NCBI GenBank assembly: GCA_032358165.1 | Contig: JAALGY010000020.1 | Coordinates: 1,860,001-1,924,000 of the forward strand | Direction: 5' to 3' | From: Diplosphaera chodatii | Lineage: Eukaryota; Chlorophyta; Trebouxiophyceae; Prasiolales; Stichococcaceae | Length of the DNA: 64,000 nucleotides | Shown: positions 49,440 to 60,752 of the stretch, one piece after another | How the letters are laid out: each line of letters starts with the position of its first letter | Position numbering within the stretch: the stretch's first letter is position 1 | Notes under the pieces: generated by a model | Databases searched by the model: none | Told to the model about the DNA's origin: nothing | Seen by the model: the letters and a program-made list of their open reading frames with translations, nothing else | Position numbers and translations under genes: made by a program

Positions 49440-49982
49440 TTGGTTAGGTAACCCAACAGCCAAACCCTGCTGAACCTGGTTCCGCCTGCTGCCCCATGAT
49501 CGCTTGCATGTGAGCGTACAAGCAACAGCTCTGCGGTTGTTCAGGTAGTCGGGGATGCTGTGCGCTCGATCAGTTGCTGGAAAGGCTGCTGCTGGCCCGG
49601 ACACGCACCATCGACGGCTAGCGTGACCCCCGTCGTTGTCGCGGTTTGTCGCATATCAGCAAGACCTCCTGGCTGCCTGCAGCCCTCACCCCTGTGCACA
49701 TGGTACGCAGCTAGTAGTCGTAGTTCTGAACCTTTCCATCACATCGAGACTGTCCACCGACTTGCAGGAGATGCACATTGTACTGCATGTCAGCATTGTG
49801 TGCAGCGGTCTGAAACTGCGCCCATACTGATATGCAAAACTGGCCGAAGATTGGGGTCCGCATCACAGGGCTTGTAGACCATCGGCGCGTCACGCCAGGC
49901 GTGGCAGCCGGACCTCAACCACCCTTGCCAGCCTCAGCAGAGTCTTGACCAGTCAGAGCCGGATGCTTTAACGGTGGCCAGC
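49440..49982. promoter_or_regulatory. Divergent intergenic region upstream of kinesin and LisH-like genes
   Basis: About 540 bases between the probable 5' end of the kinesin gene (-) and the ATG at 49983 (+). It may also contain non-coding kinesin 5' exon sequence. No site recognised. Confidence 0.35.
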
Positions 49983-52900
49983 ATGGCAGGCGACGGCGCG
50001 CATCTGCCTTTGGCCCAACAGCTGGCGGCACGGCCTCTGCCGCTGCCTATTCTCACGCTACCGACGTACAGCACGGCGGATGCGTTGGCCTTATTCGCCC
50101 GCCTCTTGGAGGCCATCGGGTACCGCGAGACGCGCAGCGCTCTGCTACAAGAGGCTCTGGATCATGGCGAAGCCCTCGCGCAGCGAGCTGCATCGCTTAC
50201 AGAGGTAGGTACTTGGCTCCCTGCCTTCCTGTGCGCAGCTGAGCGGCACCACCTGGCACCATGCAGCCTGCAGTCGACACATGCCGTGAGCTCTGGCAAA
50301 CCTGTGGTGCATGCTGACGCTACTGATGTCCTGCAGGTCGAGCTGCAGCAACATCTTGCGCTGTGTCTGCCCGGCCTCGCTGCCACTGTGGCGGACGCCA
50401 AAGCAGCACAGCCACCAGCCATTTGTGCTGCAAAGGTTACAGCAATCGCTGCTGCAGACACCCTGCCTGCAGCAGTGCCCCTGCGTGTCAGCACACAGCC
50501 GCTGCCATCGCAGCCCCGCAAGGCCGCCCCCCCAGCTCCTGGCTCTGTCAGTGCAATGAGTCGGAAGCAGGCCAACGCCTTCTTCAGTGCTAGTCGGCCC
50601 CGGGAACCGTCGCCTGCCGGCGCAGACACCGCCGCTGACGCCAGGACCGGTGGCACGGCAGCTGGCTCCATGAACGCAGCGGCTGCGACCGAGGCGTCCG
50701 CTGGGGAGGTTCCTGACAGCCACCAGCAGGCATGCGCTGCTCCCCTGGGGGTCAAGCCCCCCACAGAGCCCGCGGATGATGAAGGCACAAACCCGGCAGC
50801 CGACGTCCCAGTCACAGCCGAGCCACCGTCACCACCGCCGCCACCGCCGGCACACGCCCCGCCAGCAGATGTACAGGCGCAGGATGCCTCTGCACCAGCA
50901 ACATCCCCGCCTGCCATGGCGTCGCCGCCGTCGCCGGCATCGCATGACGAAGCGAAGGTGTGTGCTGCCGCTTGCCGGGCAGCAGACATCCTCGTCCTCA
51001 CCATCTGCAGACACGCCCACTGTCCCACTCATCAGCAGCCACTCTGGAATATCCGGGATGGCATTCCAGGAGGCTGCCAGCTCACCGCTGCTGGCATCGC
51101 CGGCACCTGGGTTCACTGATCCACCCCCACCCTTCCACCCCCCAACACCTGCAGCACCCCGGGCGGATCAAATATGCGCCCCAGCAGCAGGGAGGCGCAC
51201 ACCCAGCCTGCCCACATCCTTTAGGGCCGGCTGCCCACCAGAGCAGTTATGGCAGCCTGGCTCAGGCATGCGGTCGGCCTCGGCTGATGTGATGCTTGTG
51301 CTGCAACCTGCTTGTTCCCCTGGCATGTATGGGTACTTAGCATGCAACAGACCTCCTGTGGGCGCTGTGATGGACGGCCGCCATTGGAGGACCGCCAGCT
51401 GACGCCCCGTCTCCCTGCGCGGCAGGCGTGCAGCGATGGTGCAACTCGGCCTGAGGGCGGCACGCCTGGCCCAGCGGCAGCCAGCGACGGGCAGCAGGGC
51501 GCAGGCGACTTCGCTGAGGCGGCTGTGGAGGCGATTGCGCAGCGGCTAGGGATGGGTGCCTGCGCGAGCCCCACAGCTGGCGATGTCAGCCAGGACGAGG
51601 TCGCCTACACCCCCAGCGCCATGGATGGTGACGACCCCTTCAGCCAGTCCAAGGCGGCGACGCCACACAGCTTCCGCCGGACATCAGGCACTCGCCGCGC
51701 ATCTGGCGGGCCGGACGCAGTCCAGGGGGACACCCTCTTCGACATCCTCAATGACGACGACGGCGATGATCCGGAGGATGACGGCTCGCAGTGGAAGGCC
51801 TCGCCGCCACCCCGGCCCCACCACAGCAAGCCGAGCGATACAGCCGGGCACACGGCCAGCACGGCAGCTCCTGCGAACCGGCAGGATGGTGCAGTCAGCC
51901 GCAGCCGCAGCAGGGGCAGTCCCCACGATGATGGAGCGCCGCAGGCAGCAGCAGACAAGCTGGGTGGCAGGCAGCGGCGGCGCAGCCACTCACTGCTGAC
52001 AGACATCGAGACAGCAGGGCAGCAGACAGGGACCACAACCGTGAGCACAGCCACCGTCGCGGCAGCAACAAGCGGCCTGCGGAGTTCCACCCAGAGGAGC
52101 TGCGCAGGCAGGCTGCAAAGCGTGTTGCCGCCTGCAGCCCAGACAAGCAGAAGGCAGGCCGTCATGACCATGCGCACCGTAAGCAGAATCCCGAAGAGGC
52201 GCTGGCAGCTGACCGGCAGCCGGACGGCAGGCAGGCCAGGCAGCGGGATAATACCCAGCCAGACCACCGGCAGCGGCATGACAGGCAGCGCGACACACGG
52301 CAGCTGGAGGCCGGGAGCGGCAGCCGTGAGCAGCAGCGGCCTCGCCATGCTGGCCGCCATCCGAAGCCAGATGATAGGCATAAGCAGGAGCGGGACAGAG
52401 GCATGCCCCGCCACAGCAGCAGGCGTGGGTCGCGGTGCTCGCCTGTTGGTGTGGACGCCGATGCCCTACGGGCTGTTGCTGCACAGCGCTTGGCAGAGAA
52501 GCTACCTGCGCTGGCTGCATTGGCGGATCCAATCACGACTCCCAGCAGGCCGTCTCCAGCCGCTGAGGTGCCACTAGGCGGCGAAGCTGCGCTGTGGCAG
52601 CAGGCAGGCAGGGTCCCAGCCGCACCAGTGCTGCCGCCAGCGCAAGTGCAAGCGGCGAGCTCCCCACCAGGCCTAGATGCCGAAGTCCCAGCCCAGCCGG
52701 CAGCACCTCCTGTGGCGGCTGTCGGGCGGTATCAGCTTCAGCAGGATGTGCCGTTCCTTCCGCCGCCGCCCCCTGGTGCAGCACCCCAGGAGCCCCTCGG
52801 CAGCCAGATCAGCAACGTGCTCCAGCGGCTGCTGGGTGCCAGCTCAGGCGCGCCTGGCAGTCAGGTCCAGCCATCTCCAGAGGACATCGACATGCTGCAC

Positions 52901-55522
52901 GACGACTGGATGGTGGCCGCAGCCGAGAAGCGACACCGAGCGCAGCTCCGCGAGCAGCTGCACCTCCAGGCGGCCCAGACTGCCGCAGAGCGTGCCCAGG
53001 CTGACAGCCTCCCACCCCCACCACCCGGGCTGCTGCCGCCGCCACCGCCCCTGCCTTCTGCACAGGTAGGCAATGGCCGAGCACATCTGACTGGTCTGGC
53101 GATCCTTCATTGTCCACAAACACTCTTATGACTGTTCGGATGCCACATATAGCATTAATATTCCGTTTACCACTCGACTCAATTCCTGCCTGCAGCCGGT
53201 GCATGAAGACAGGCGGCTGCAGAATGGGCACAGGTCAACAGACAGCTGCGGCCGCCACGGCAGGGAGGCCAGCGGCAGGAGCCGCAGCTCAGAGCGGCGT
53301 CGAAGCAGCCGGTGGGGGCCCGAGGCCGGGCGCGGCGGCGACGCGGGCAGGGACAGGCACAGAGACGGCAGCAGGCGGCAGCCGGCCCCCGCAGGTGTGC
53401 TAGGGTTCAGGGTTTGTGCGCCTGTCGCATACATTCCATCTGCCATGTCAAGCAGGAACAACATACTGATACGGACTGCCCGAATGCCAAGCACCTCACC
53501 TGGCTCCGCTGTGTTGAGCGACCAAGCACCTGCGTCGTGCCTGCAGAGCAACCAGTGTTCGTGGACACGGGTGCTGAGGCGGCAGCACAGCTCAAGAAGC
53601 TGGCAAAGGGCGGCTCGCAGGTGAGCTCACCTGCTACAGAGTAGGACTCGGACCAGACAGCTGGATATGATGACTTGCATCTGTGCACCTTTCATGCGTT
53701 TCACAAAGGCCTGCATCTGCATGCTGGAGTCATGCAGGCTCACCCCACTGCTGATTATTTCCGTATCCCTTTCTGTTAGGCGCATGGCATTGGTGCGCAA
53801 CCACGCCCAGCGCCTCTGCCTTCCAGACTGTCATCGGCCTCGTCGCCCAGCAAGCGTGCAGATGAGCCATCGTCCTCGAGGGGCCGCAGGTCGGCGCCTT
53901 CACCAGATCACAGTCATCCAACCTACCAGTGATGCTGGTGCCGTGGCTGGGTCTGTTGCTGCTTTAGCCTACATGACAGGGCGTCACGTGATCAACTGAG
54001 CTACTGTTTGACCCTAAACCCTAGTGACGGCTGACGCATTGTTGCAGGAGCATCCGTGAGGACGATCGGCACGAGGTCGCCAGGGCTGCGGCGGTGGCGC
54101 TGCTGTCCAGGAAGCCCGACCCGCGCGTGCCGGGGCGCGGCGCTTCGCCGGTCGAGGCTCGGCTGCCCCCAGAAGGTACCACAGGCTGGTCTCAGGTTAG
54201 AATCATCACGGCATCAGAGGGTCGGCGCAAGACTGTGTCGTCCAACCTGTCACACCCCCGTTCGAGGATCTGCGACATTTGCTGCAGGTGCAGAACCAGC
54301 AGCAGTCGGCTTGCAGCGGCATGACCGCAGTACAGACATCAGCCTGGTAGACCCTGCACCAACAGCAGCGGTATCAGCGCCGAATGTACCAGCAGCTCAG
54401 CAGCCGGTGCAACCCTCGGTGTCAGCTCAGCCGCCTGTAGAGCCAACGCAGCCGGGTGCGCTCATGCAGAGCCAGCAGCAAGCTGAAGTGCCGATACCTG
54501 CTGAGCTGACACAGCAGGAGCTCCCAGTTGTGCAACTCGCACAGCAGCAGTCAGCCGTGCAGGAGCAGCCACCAATGGAGCCTGCCAGCAACAGTTGGCA
54601 GCATCCTGACCGGCAGCGGGTGGTGCCTGCCTTGCAGCAGGTCCCACATCGGGCACCACATCAGCAGCAGCAGCCTGCAGAGCGACAGCAGCACCCTGCA
54701 CAGCCACAGCAGCCTGAACATGACCTGCACCACGAAGCTGAGGCTCAGCACCAGCAGCTGCCAGATGAGCAGGTGCAGCAGCCACAGCAGGCGCACACCG
54801 CACAGCCGTCACTGGAGCATAAGGTGCACCAGAGGACGCCTGACGACCAGCAGCAAGAGCAAGCTGCAGCGCCGCCAGCTGCAGGTGAAGCACTGAAGCA
54901 GCAGCCGCAGCAGCAGGCAGGCATGCCACGCAAGCGCAAGGAGCCCGTGGTGTTCCAGCCCTCGCCCAAGGCCCCTGCGCCTGTGCTGTCGCAGCGCTCA
55001 CCAAAGGCCGCTGCCCCCGCTGCCCCAGCCGCCAAGGCGCAGCCCTCCGGCCGCAAAGGTGCGGCTGCAAAGAGAGCGGCCGCGGGCAAGCAGACGGGCG
55101 GCGGCGCAAAGGGCAGAGCAGCCGCAGGCCGGAAACGCGGTGTGGACCAGGCAGACGACGCGGCATCAGCTGGCGGCACGACAGCGGCCCCTCGCCAGTC
55201 CGCCTCAAAGCGGCACAAGCAGGTCGACTCTGCCCCGGCAGCCAATGGCAGCAGGAAGCAGGCAGCAGCTCACGGCAGTGCGGCCAACTCTGATCAGGCA
55301 CCCCGCCGTTCTGCCCTCAGCCGTCTGAGAACAGGGGCTTCAGCGTCAGTGCCTGGCAAGGATGCTGAAATGCCATCCGCAGCCGCTGCGCAACAGCGCA
55401 ACAGCCCCGCGCCAATGCAGGCGGCAGCAGCATCCATGGCCACATCGGACAAGAGTGGGGACCAGCAGCTGCAGCGCAAGGGCAAGCAGCCTATCGTGTT
55501 TGTTCCAAAGGGCAAACCTTGA
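49983..55522 (+). CDS. Large low-complexity protein with LisH-like N-terminus (unknown function)
   Basis: Exons: 49983-50204, 50337-50957, 50983-51288, about 51426-53065 (with a frame change near 51890-51980), 53196-53394, 53547-53620, 53780-53889, 54048-54175, 54288-55522; roughly 1,400 residues. I do not recognise the family. Residues about 27-60 (ALFARLLEAIGYRETRSALL) resemble a LisH dimerisation helix pair. The rest is mostly disordered: Pro/Ala-rich (50.4-51.3 kb), an acidic patch (LNDDDGDDPEDDGSQW), an Arg/Asp/His-rich RS-like stretch (52.0-52.4 kb), a helical segment (AEKRHRAQLREQL), a long Gln-rich tract (54.3-54.9 kb) and a basic tail with PRKRKEP and RKRGVDQ that may be nuclear localisation signals. 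A nuclear scaffold is a reasonable but unproven guess. Confidence 0.7.
53401..53415. repeat. Telomere-like motif in intron
   Basis: TAGGGTTCAGGGTTT resembles two degenerate TTTAGGG telomere units on the plus strand. It lies in an intron of the LisH-like gene. Confidence 0.5.
54011..54024. repeat. Telomere-like motif in intron
   Basis: ACCCTAAACCCTAG contains nearly two exact units of the plant/green-algal telomere repeat CCCTAAA. It lies in an intron of the same gene, about 600 bases from the previous motif and in the opposite orientation. Confidence 0.6.
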
Positions 55523-56295
55523 TATTTTAACAGTAGGCTATGTTTGGTTAGGTGGTTTTCATCAGGTTACGGTATGTGGCAGCACCTGAGCATATTTCCT
55601 GAGTGCATGTTCACCTTGTGACTGCGCGATCTTGTGTTCTAGTCCTCGCGAGTCTGTGTGACGTGATGCTGGGGACGTCGGCAACATGCACACGAGTGTG
55701 TCACAGCCAGATCTGTATCAAAGCAGACCTTCTGCCAAATGCCACGACGAGTAGACACATGGACAGTTGGCAAAGCAGCCCACCCAGGAGCAGCTGTCAC
55801 AATCAGACACGAGATTGCAGATCCTGACTCCGCAGAACTAGCTGGATATGAGGTTTGCACAGCGCAAACGCGTGGTCGCAGCAAAGTCCAGTGCCATTGA
55901 TGCTGCTGGCAGCCGGAAAGTTTGCCTGCGTCACAGGACCGCAGAAATAATCGGCGGCACTACACTAGCCGCCCCCAGAATCCACGTCTGCCATCGGACA
56001 GGCTGACGGTGCCCACGATGGGGAACGCAAGCTACATAGGTACATGCAAAACTGCCCCTGCTGCTGTCGAGTGATGTCCAGACTTAACCGAGGGGCCACG
56101 GTCAGTAGCAGTCGGCTTGCCTGTGTCACGAACATCGCCGGCCAGCAGTCAGACACGGGCTCATCTCATGATTTTGCAAGCCGAGTCAGCTGCAGGCAGT
56201 CTGTCCATGTGGCTGCATCAGAGCCTCTCTGCAATATACTGTCCAATGTCATCCCGTCCATGAAGTACCACTCAGCAATCTGTCTCATTGTGCAG
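55523..56295. other. Intergenic region
   Basis: About 770 bases after the LisH-like stop. It may hold an unseen 5' exon of the next gene, because the first visible exon there starts in mid-codon. No convincing exon or repeat was found. Confidence 0.4.
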
Positions 56296-57468
56296 GCGCA
56301 GACAACAGCCACACCCCTGCGGTGCAAGACACAGTATTCGTACCACCGACTCACAGCGCGATCTACATCACCGACGCGCCCCTGCGAACCTGGAGCAATC
56401 CAAACTCCATGGAAGCGAAGGTCCTCAGGTGACATCGCAGTTCACATTCATTATGTGGCATCTACGGCGTCCACTTTTTGACGCGGTGCCACTTTGCTGA
56501 CCAGACGATAGATGGTCCACAATGCAGCATGCAGCACTACGCAAATGGGCGCACCTCCATGTTGTCTGAAGCGGCATGCCTGGCAACCTGACACAGGATG
56601 CAGACCCAGAGCCTGCATGAAGCTTGCCAGCCGCTGCTATCAGACATGAGCAGCGACAGCGAGGATGAGGGCGGGGGCAGCTGGACGCCCGGCAAGGCAT
56701 GTGATGGCAGCGGCGGCCACGTCTGCGCAGAAGCCTGGGCATTGCCAGCCAGCAGCGCAGCCAGCAGCCTCGGCCTGCTGAAGAGGGCACCATCGCCACG
56801 GCGGCAGTTGCAGGGCAGCGGCATAACATTCCGCTCGCCACTGCTGCTGCTTGCCTGCACGCTGTGCGTGTTTGTGGCGCTTGCGGCGGCAGTGGTGACA
56901 TTTGCAATGCTGCCGGCCGCACTGGCACCCCTCGAACCTGATGCAGGTGATCGTGAGCGGTGCATTCGAGAGTTTAACTGTTGCACTGCACACATGATCA
57001 TGCCTGCATCTGAAGCATGAAGGAGTTGACTTTGCATAGCTGTTCCATGCAGCTGTGATCATCAGCGCAGCCGAGGCAGCGCGCTGTGACACCGTTTGCT
57101 GGCAGCTGGGGCACGACCCTGCTCGTTCGGACACGGGAGTGTACAGCCACCTGTGGCAACAGCATGGCGCACAGCACCGCGGCTGCGTCTCAGACTGCCT
57201 GGATGTCCTCCGTGTGAAGGCCACCTGGAGCATTGCGCAGCAGGTGCTCCTGATCATGGCTACTCAGGCCCATCTCAAGAGGGCAGTGCGATGACCAATT
57301 TGACAGGCTGCCTGACAATGCAGCAGTGGCCATCAAATGGTGGAGGGCAATGACTAGTATGCTGCTGCTGAAGATGTCGATGTCACCGCATCGTTTTTGC
57401 CATATGTGCAGGTGTTGGAAGGCACCAATGCGTCTACACTGCTGCCAGAACTCGGCAGAGACGCATAG
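56296..57468 (+). CDS. Single-span membrane protein with twin CX3C motif, copy A
   Basis: Exons 56296-56428, 56597-56946, 57053-57243 and 57412-57468 join in phase; the stop at 57466-57468 follows LPELGRDA. Translation may begin at MQTQSLHEACQPLL (56598), giving 198 residues, or further upstream. The first exon ends IYITDAPLRTWSNPNSMEAK. Next come an acidic Ser/Asp-rich segment, a basic patch (LKRAPSPRRQ), and one hydrophobic span of about 25 residues (LLLLACTLCVFVALAAAVV). After the span lies a domain with CDTVC and CVSDC, 28 residues apart. I do not recognise the family. The twin CX3C pair suggests two disulphides in an oxidising compartment; topology and function are inferred. Confidence 0.65.
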
Positions 57469-58974
57469 ACGCTCCACACAGAACAGTTCATTACTACGAA
57501 GTGGGGCTGCTCGCCGTGATGCTACCTACGCGACGGGTATGTCAGCGCGCTGCTGTTCCTATCTGGATGGCACACCCTGGCTTCACCGCAGGGAGCGATA
57601 GCGAGCTCGCCTCTTGTGAGCATCCGCAATCTTGCAGCGAGACACAATGAAACGATAACAGTCTGAACACCATCGGCATGGGAACTCAGTACCGGGTTGA
57701 AGGGAATTCTATGCTCGCCATGATCCGCTGTGGCGAGCTTTCGCGCTACACCTGTAGTCTGGGGTGCCATGAGCACTTTCGTCACTTTTGTGTATGGGTT
57801 GGAACCTTATATGCACAGTCTGCTTAGTCCTACAGCAAGCGAACGACTTCGAGATAGCTGGTTGCCATCTGAACGTTTATCAGTGCGGTGTGTTCAGAGG
57901 GGCCAGGTCATGGTTGGCAAAGTCACCACAGATGTGCGTGGTGGTCTAGCATATCCAGGGGCATCGCCAGATTACCCCGAAGTTTGCAGTGCAAGTTCTG
58001 GTAAGTGTCGGCTAGCAGAAGCTATCGCTCATTATTTCAACGTTCACACGGTGCACCCTGCCAACCGTACTGGCTAATACCGTTGCCACCCAGCACTAGC
58101 CCACCAGATTGTGGCACAATGTTTCCCTGCCTATTGCGCACCCACCCTGGAGGGGCATGACGGTGCACCACCTGCCCACCATTCACCAAGAAGCCCATGT
58201 GCAGCGCGATCTACACCTTCAGACTCCTGGGTCGGTTTCGGCACAAGACATGGGGCATGGCCTGCGTTTGTGTTCACCAGACGCGCATGCCACTGTGTTC
58301 AACGGGCAAATTTGCTAAGCCAATCCTGAGCACGACCACTTTTTATAGCACCTAGACACGCGGACAACGTGTTACAGGTCAAGGCTGCACCACTTCAAGC
58401 CCCTAGCAGTTCTTTTGGATCGAGGTCAGGGACAACTCGGTTCGGCAGGTCCTTTTTCGTATGAGGCTTGCCAGTGGCGTGGCGCTGCGGTAGGCGGCGA
58501 CACTGCCAGCAGCGCCTCCACCAACCATCTGTGCGGATCATGCGGCAGCTGCAGGCGTGGACCAATGACGCAAGCATGGAGAGCAAGATCCTGGCTGCGC
58601 TGGCTAAAAGGTGCTTAAGAGGACATTGCTCAGTCTGGACCGAGCTCGCCTCTGCAGTTGGAGCACGGTCCCTGCGCTGAACCCGGCACAGGGTCGCAGG
58701 AGCCTGAACTCCTGGTCGTAAGGCCAGCATTCATGCATGCAGGACTGATGTTGAGGCAGGACACCACGAAACAGGCCACATCGCCGGCCTGCGTGCTCGC
58801 AGCAGCAATTTTGGCGGCTTGGCATCCCGCACCTCCAGCATGGCAAGCTTGGCGGGTTACCAGGACCACGCTGCAGGTGCAGCCTTCACCTCTGACGGTA
58901 TCCACGCGCAGATCTTGGAGCAGTGGGCAGCGCCGTGTTCAGGGGTTACTCCACTCTGATCACCTTGACCGCCA
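57469..58974. other. Region between the two CX3C genes, with one candidate exon
   Basis: About 1.5 kb. An open segment at 58513-58610 (+) encodes MRQLQAWTNDASMESKILAA and ends in a GT donor in phase 2. It resembles the first exon of copy A and may be a 5' exon of copy B. A frame around 58780-58930 (YQDHAAGAAFTSDGIHAQIL) may be another exon. A 115-codon open frame at 57730-58077 has low coding character. The rest shows nothing. Confidence 0.4.
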
Positions 58975-59695
58975 GTGATGGCAAGCTGCGTGATGGTCAA
59001 TGCTGCAGAGCATCATCCAGACCACCCGGAGCGACACCGGCAGATGATTCCTCGACCAACGGGATGCTGCCTTGCGGCAGTCATTGGGTTGCTGCTGCTG
59101 CTGGGCGTCGTGCTGCTTGTCAAACAGCGGGCCCGGTCAGCGGCTCTGCCGGTGGTGTCAATCGCAGCAAAGCGGCTGCCGGCGCCTGCAGCAACAGTAA
59201 CGGCAGCGGCTGTCACCGCAGGCGAGGGGCAGCTATCTAGAAGTTAACACACTTGTGCCCTGCTCAATCCTGTGACACACTGACGTGCATGGCCAGGACG
59301 GCCATCTCTCAGTTCCTCGCTAATTGCCACCTGAGGCGCTCCACTGGCCCCTGTTTCAGCTGCCACTGAGCCGGACTGTGACAGCGTCTGCTCTGCTCTC
59401 AGGGCTCACAAAGGCGGGGGCGCACTGTGCACAGCTCTGCCTGGCGGAGGCCAAACAGCTCGCAGAGAGGCAGCCGGACCTCACAGAAGGCGCTCGCGGT
59501 GCAGCATACGACCTGTGCTTTTCACGCTGCGCAGCCAGCAGCCCAGCAGACTCTGCTGTAGGGGGCACAGCTCTGCCAGCCAGACTACATCGGAAAGTTG
59601 CCGCAGGCGGCTTGACGGTTGCCAACTCAGTTGGGAACGTAGAGGCAGCAGCACAGGCAGCAGCATCTGCGGCTCAGCATAAGCAGAGACAATAA
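58975..59695 (+). CDS. Single-span membrane protein with twin CX3C motif, copy B
   Basis: Two exons, 58975-59242 and 59403-59695, join in phase 1 to about 187 residues ending AAQHKQRQ. The first visible Met is at 58975, though 5' exons such as 58513-58610 may precede it. A short polar N-terminus leads to one hydrophobic span (CCLAAVIGLLLLLGVVLLVK) with basic residues on its C-terminal side. The second exon carries CAQLC and CFSRC, 25 residues apart, in an otherwise helical, Ala/Glu-rich segment. Layout, size and the phase-1 intron before the Cys domain match copy A, but residue identity is low. Function is unknown. Confidence 0.55.
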
Positions 59696-60752
59696 TGCGA
59701 GCATGAAACGTGAGCCCATGTAGGTAGAGCTCATCTAGTGACGCTGGGATGTATCCATCGCAGCACCAGATTCGTGACATTGCTCAGCAGTGGCACTGGC
59801 ACAGCCCACTTACGATAGTGCTGCTGAACAACCAATTTTGAGCCTGTGATGGCACATTCTTTGACAGATGGTGCTCTTATGCGAACAGTTAGCAGCAGCA
59901 CAGTGACTGCTAAGGACTGATATTAGATTGCTGTCTCCTGCCTCAGTCTTACATGCCTGTTGGAAAGCACTGATTTCTCACACACACTCTAAGTGAACAT
60001 ACATCATGTACCTATGCATACAACTGCAGAGCCGAGCTGCTGACTGACTCGAGTGCTCTTGTCACAAGGTAGGCTGCGCACGGTCAAATACCCCCAGCAT
60101 GCACATACAGCTGAATCAAATGTTGCACTTAGAAATCGGATCATCGCGCTACGACAGCTTGCTGTACAAATCGCGGGTGCCAAAACTGTTAAGCAACTGC
60201 TGCGCAGTGCAACCAATCATGCCAGGTGATCCTGCTGAAAACAATGCCAGATGTGAAATTGCGAACTACTGCAGTTGCAGACTAATCAAGTAGAGGTTTG
60301 GCACAGCGGCATGAGAGACGGTTGAGGAGCTGCTAGCGCTGCAGCCCTACATATGTATGCCAGAACGTGCCTGCACAGAGCCCTGTGCCCAGGTGCTGCT
60401 CTGCGGGCCAACGATGCCCAGCAATAATGATGAATGTGCGCCCGTAGCCAGGAAACTGCATCACAGCAGCGTTCTAGTGGCATGGCAGTATACACCTCCA
60501 CTGCAGACTCCCTACGATCGCCCAGCAGCGGCAAAAATATGGCCCAGCAGCCGCAATGATATGGCCGCAGTTGTACCGGTACAAGCGTTGGCACCCGTCG
60601 ATCATTACCTCAGCGCATCACCCTGTTGTGTTCGGGGCCGCTGTGAGATCTGTCCAGCCGGTACGCACGGCGGCCAATGTGGCTGGCTCGGCAGATGCTG
60701 CTGCTGGTTAAAGTACAGTCGCCAAGGGTCGCTGCGTGGACTTGCTACTTTC
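59696..60752. other. Convergent intergenic region, no feature seen
   Basis: About 1.06 kb between the copy B stop (+) and the D27-like stop (-), with visibly lower GC content than the exons. No ORF with family motifs, repeat or RNA gene was recognised. Confidence 0.45.

Noticed and set aside
54340..54930. CAG/CAA-rich tract as a possible satellite repeat
   Set aside because: It is in frame throughout and encodes the Gln-rich part of the LisH-like protein, so it is coding low complexity rather than a separate repeat.
57730..58077. 115-codon plus-strand open frame
   Set aside because: Its base composition is intergenic-like, it has no motif, and it could not be linked by phase to either CX3C gene.
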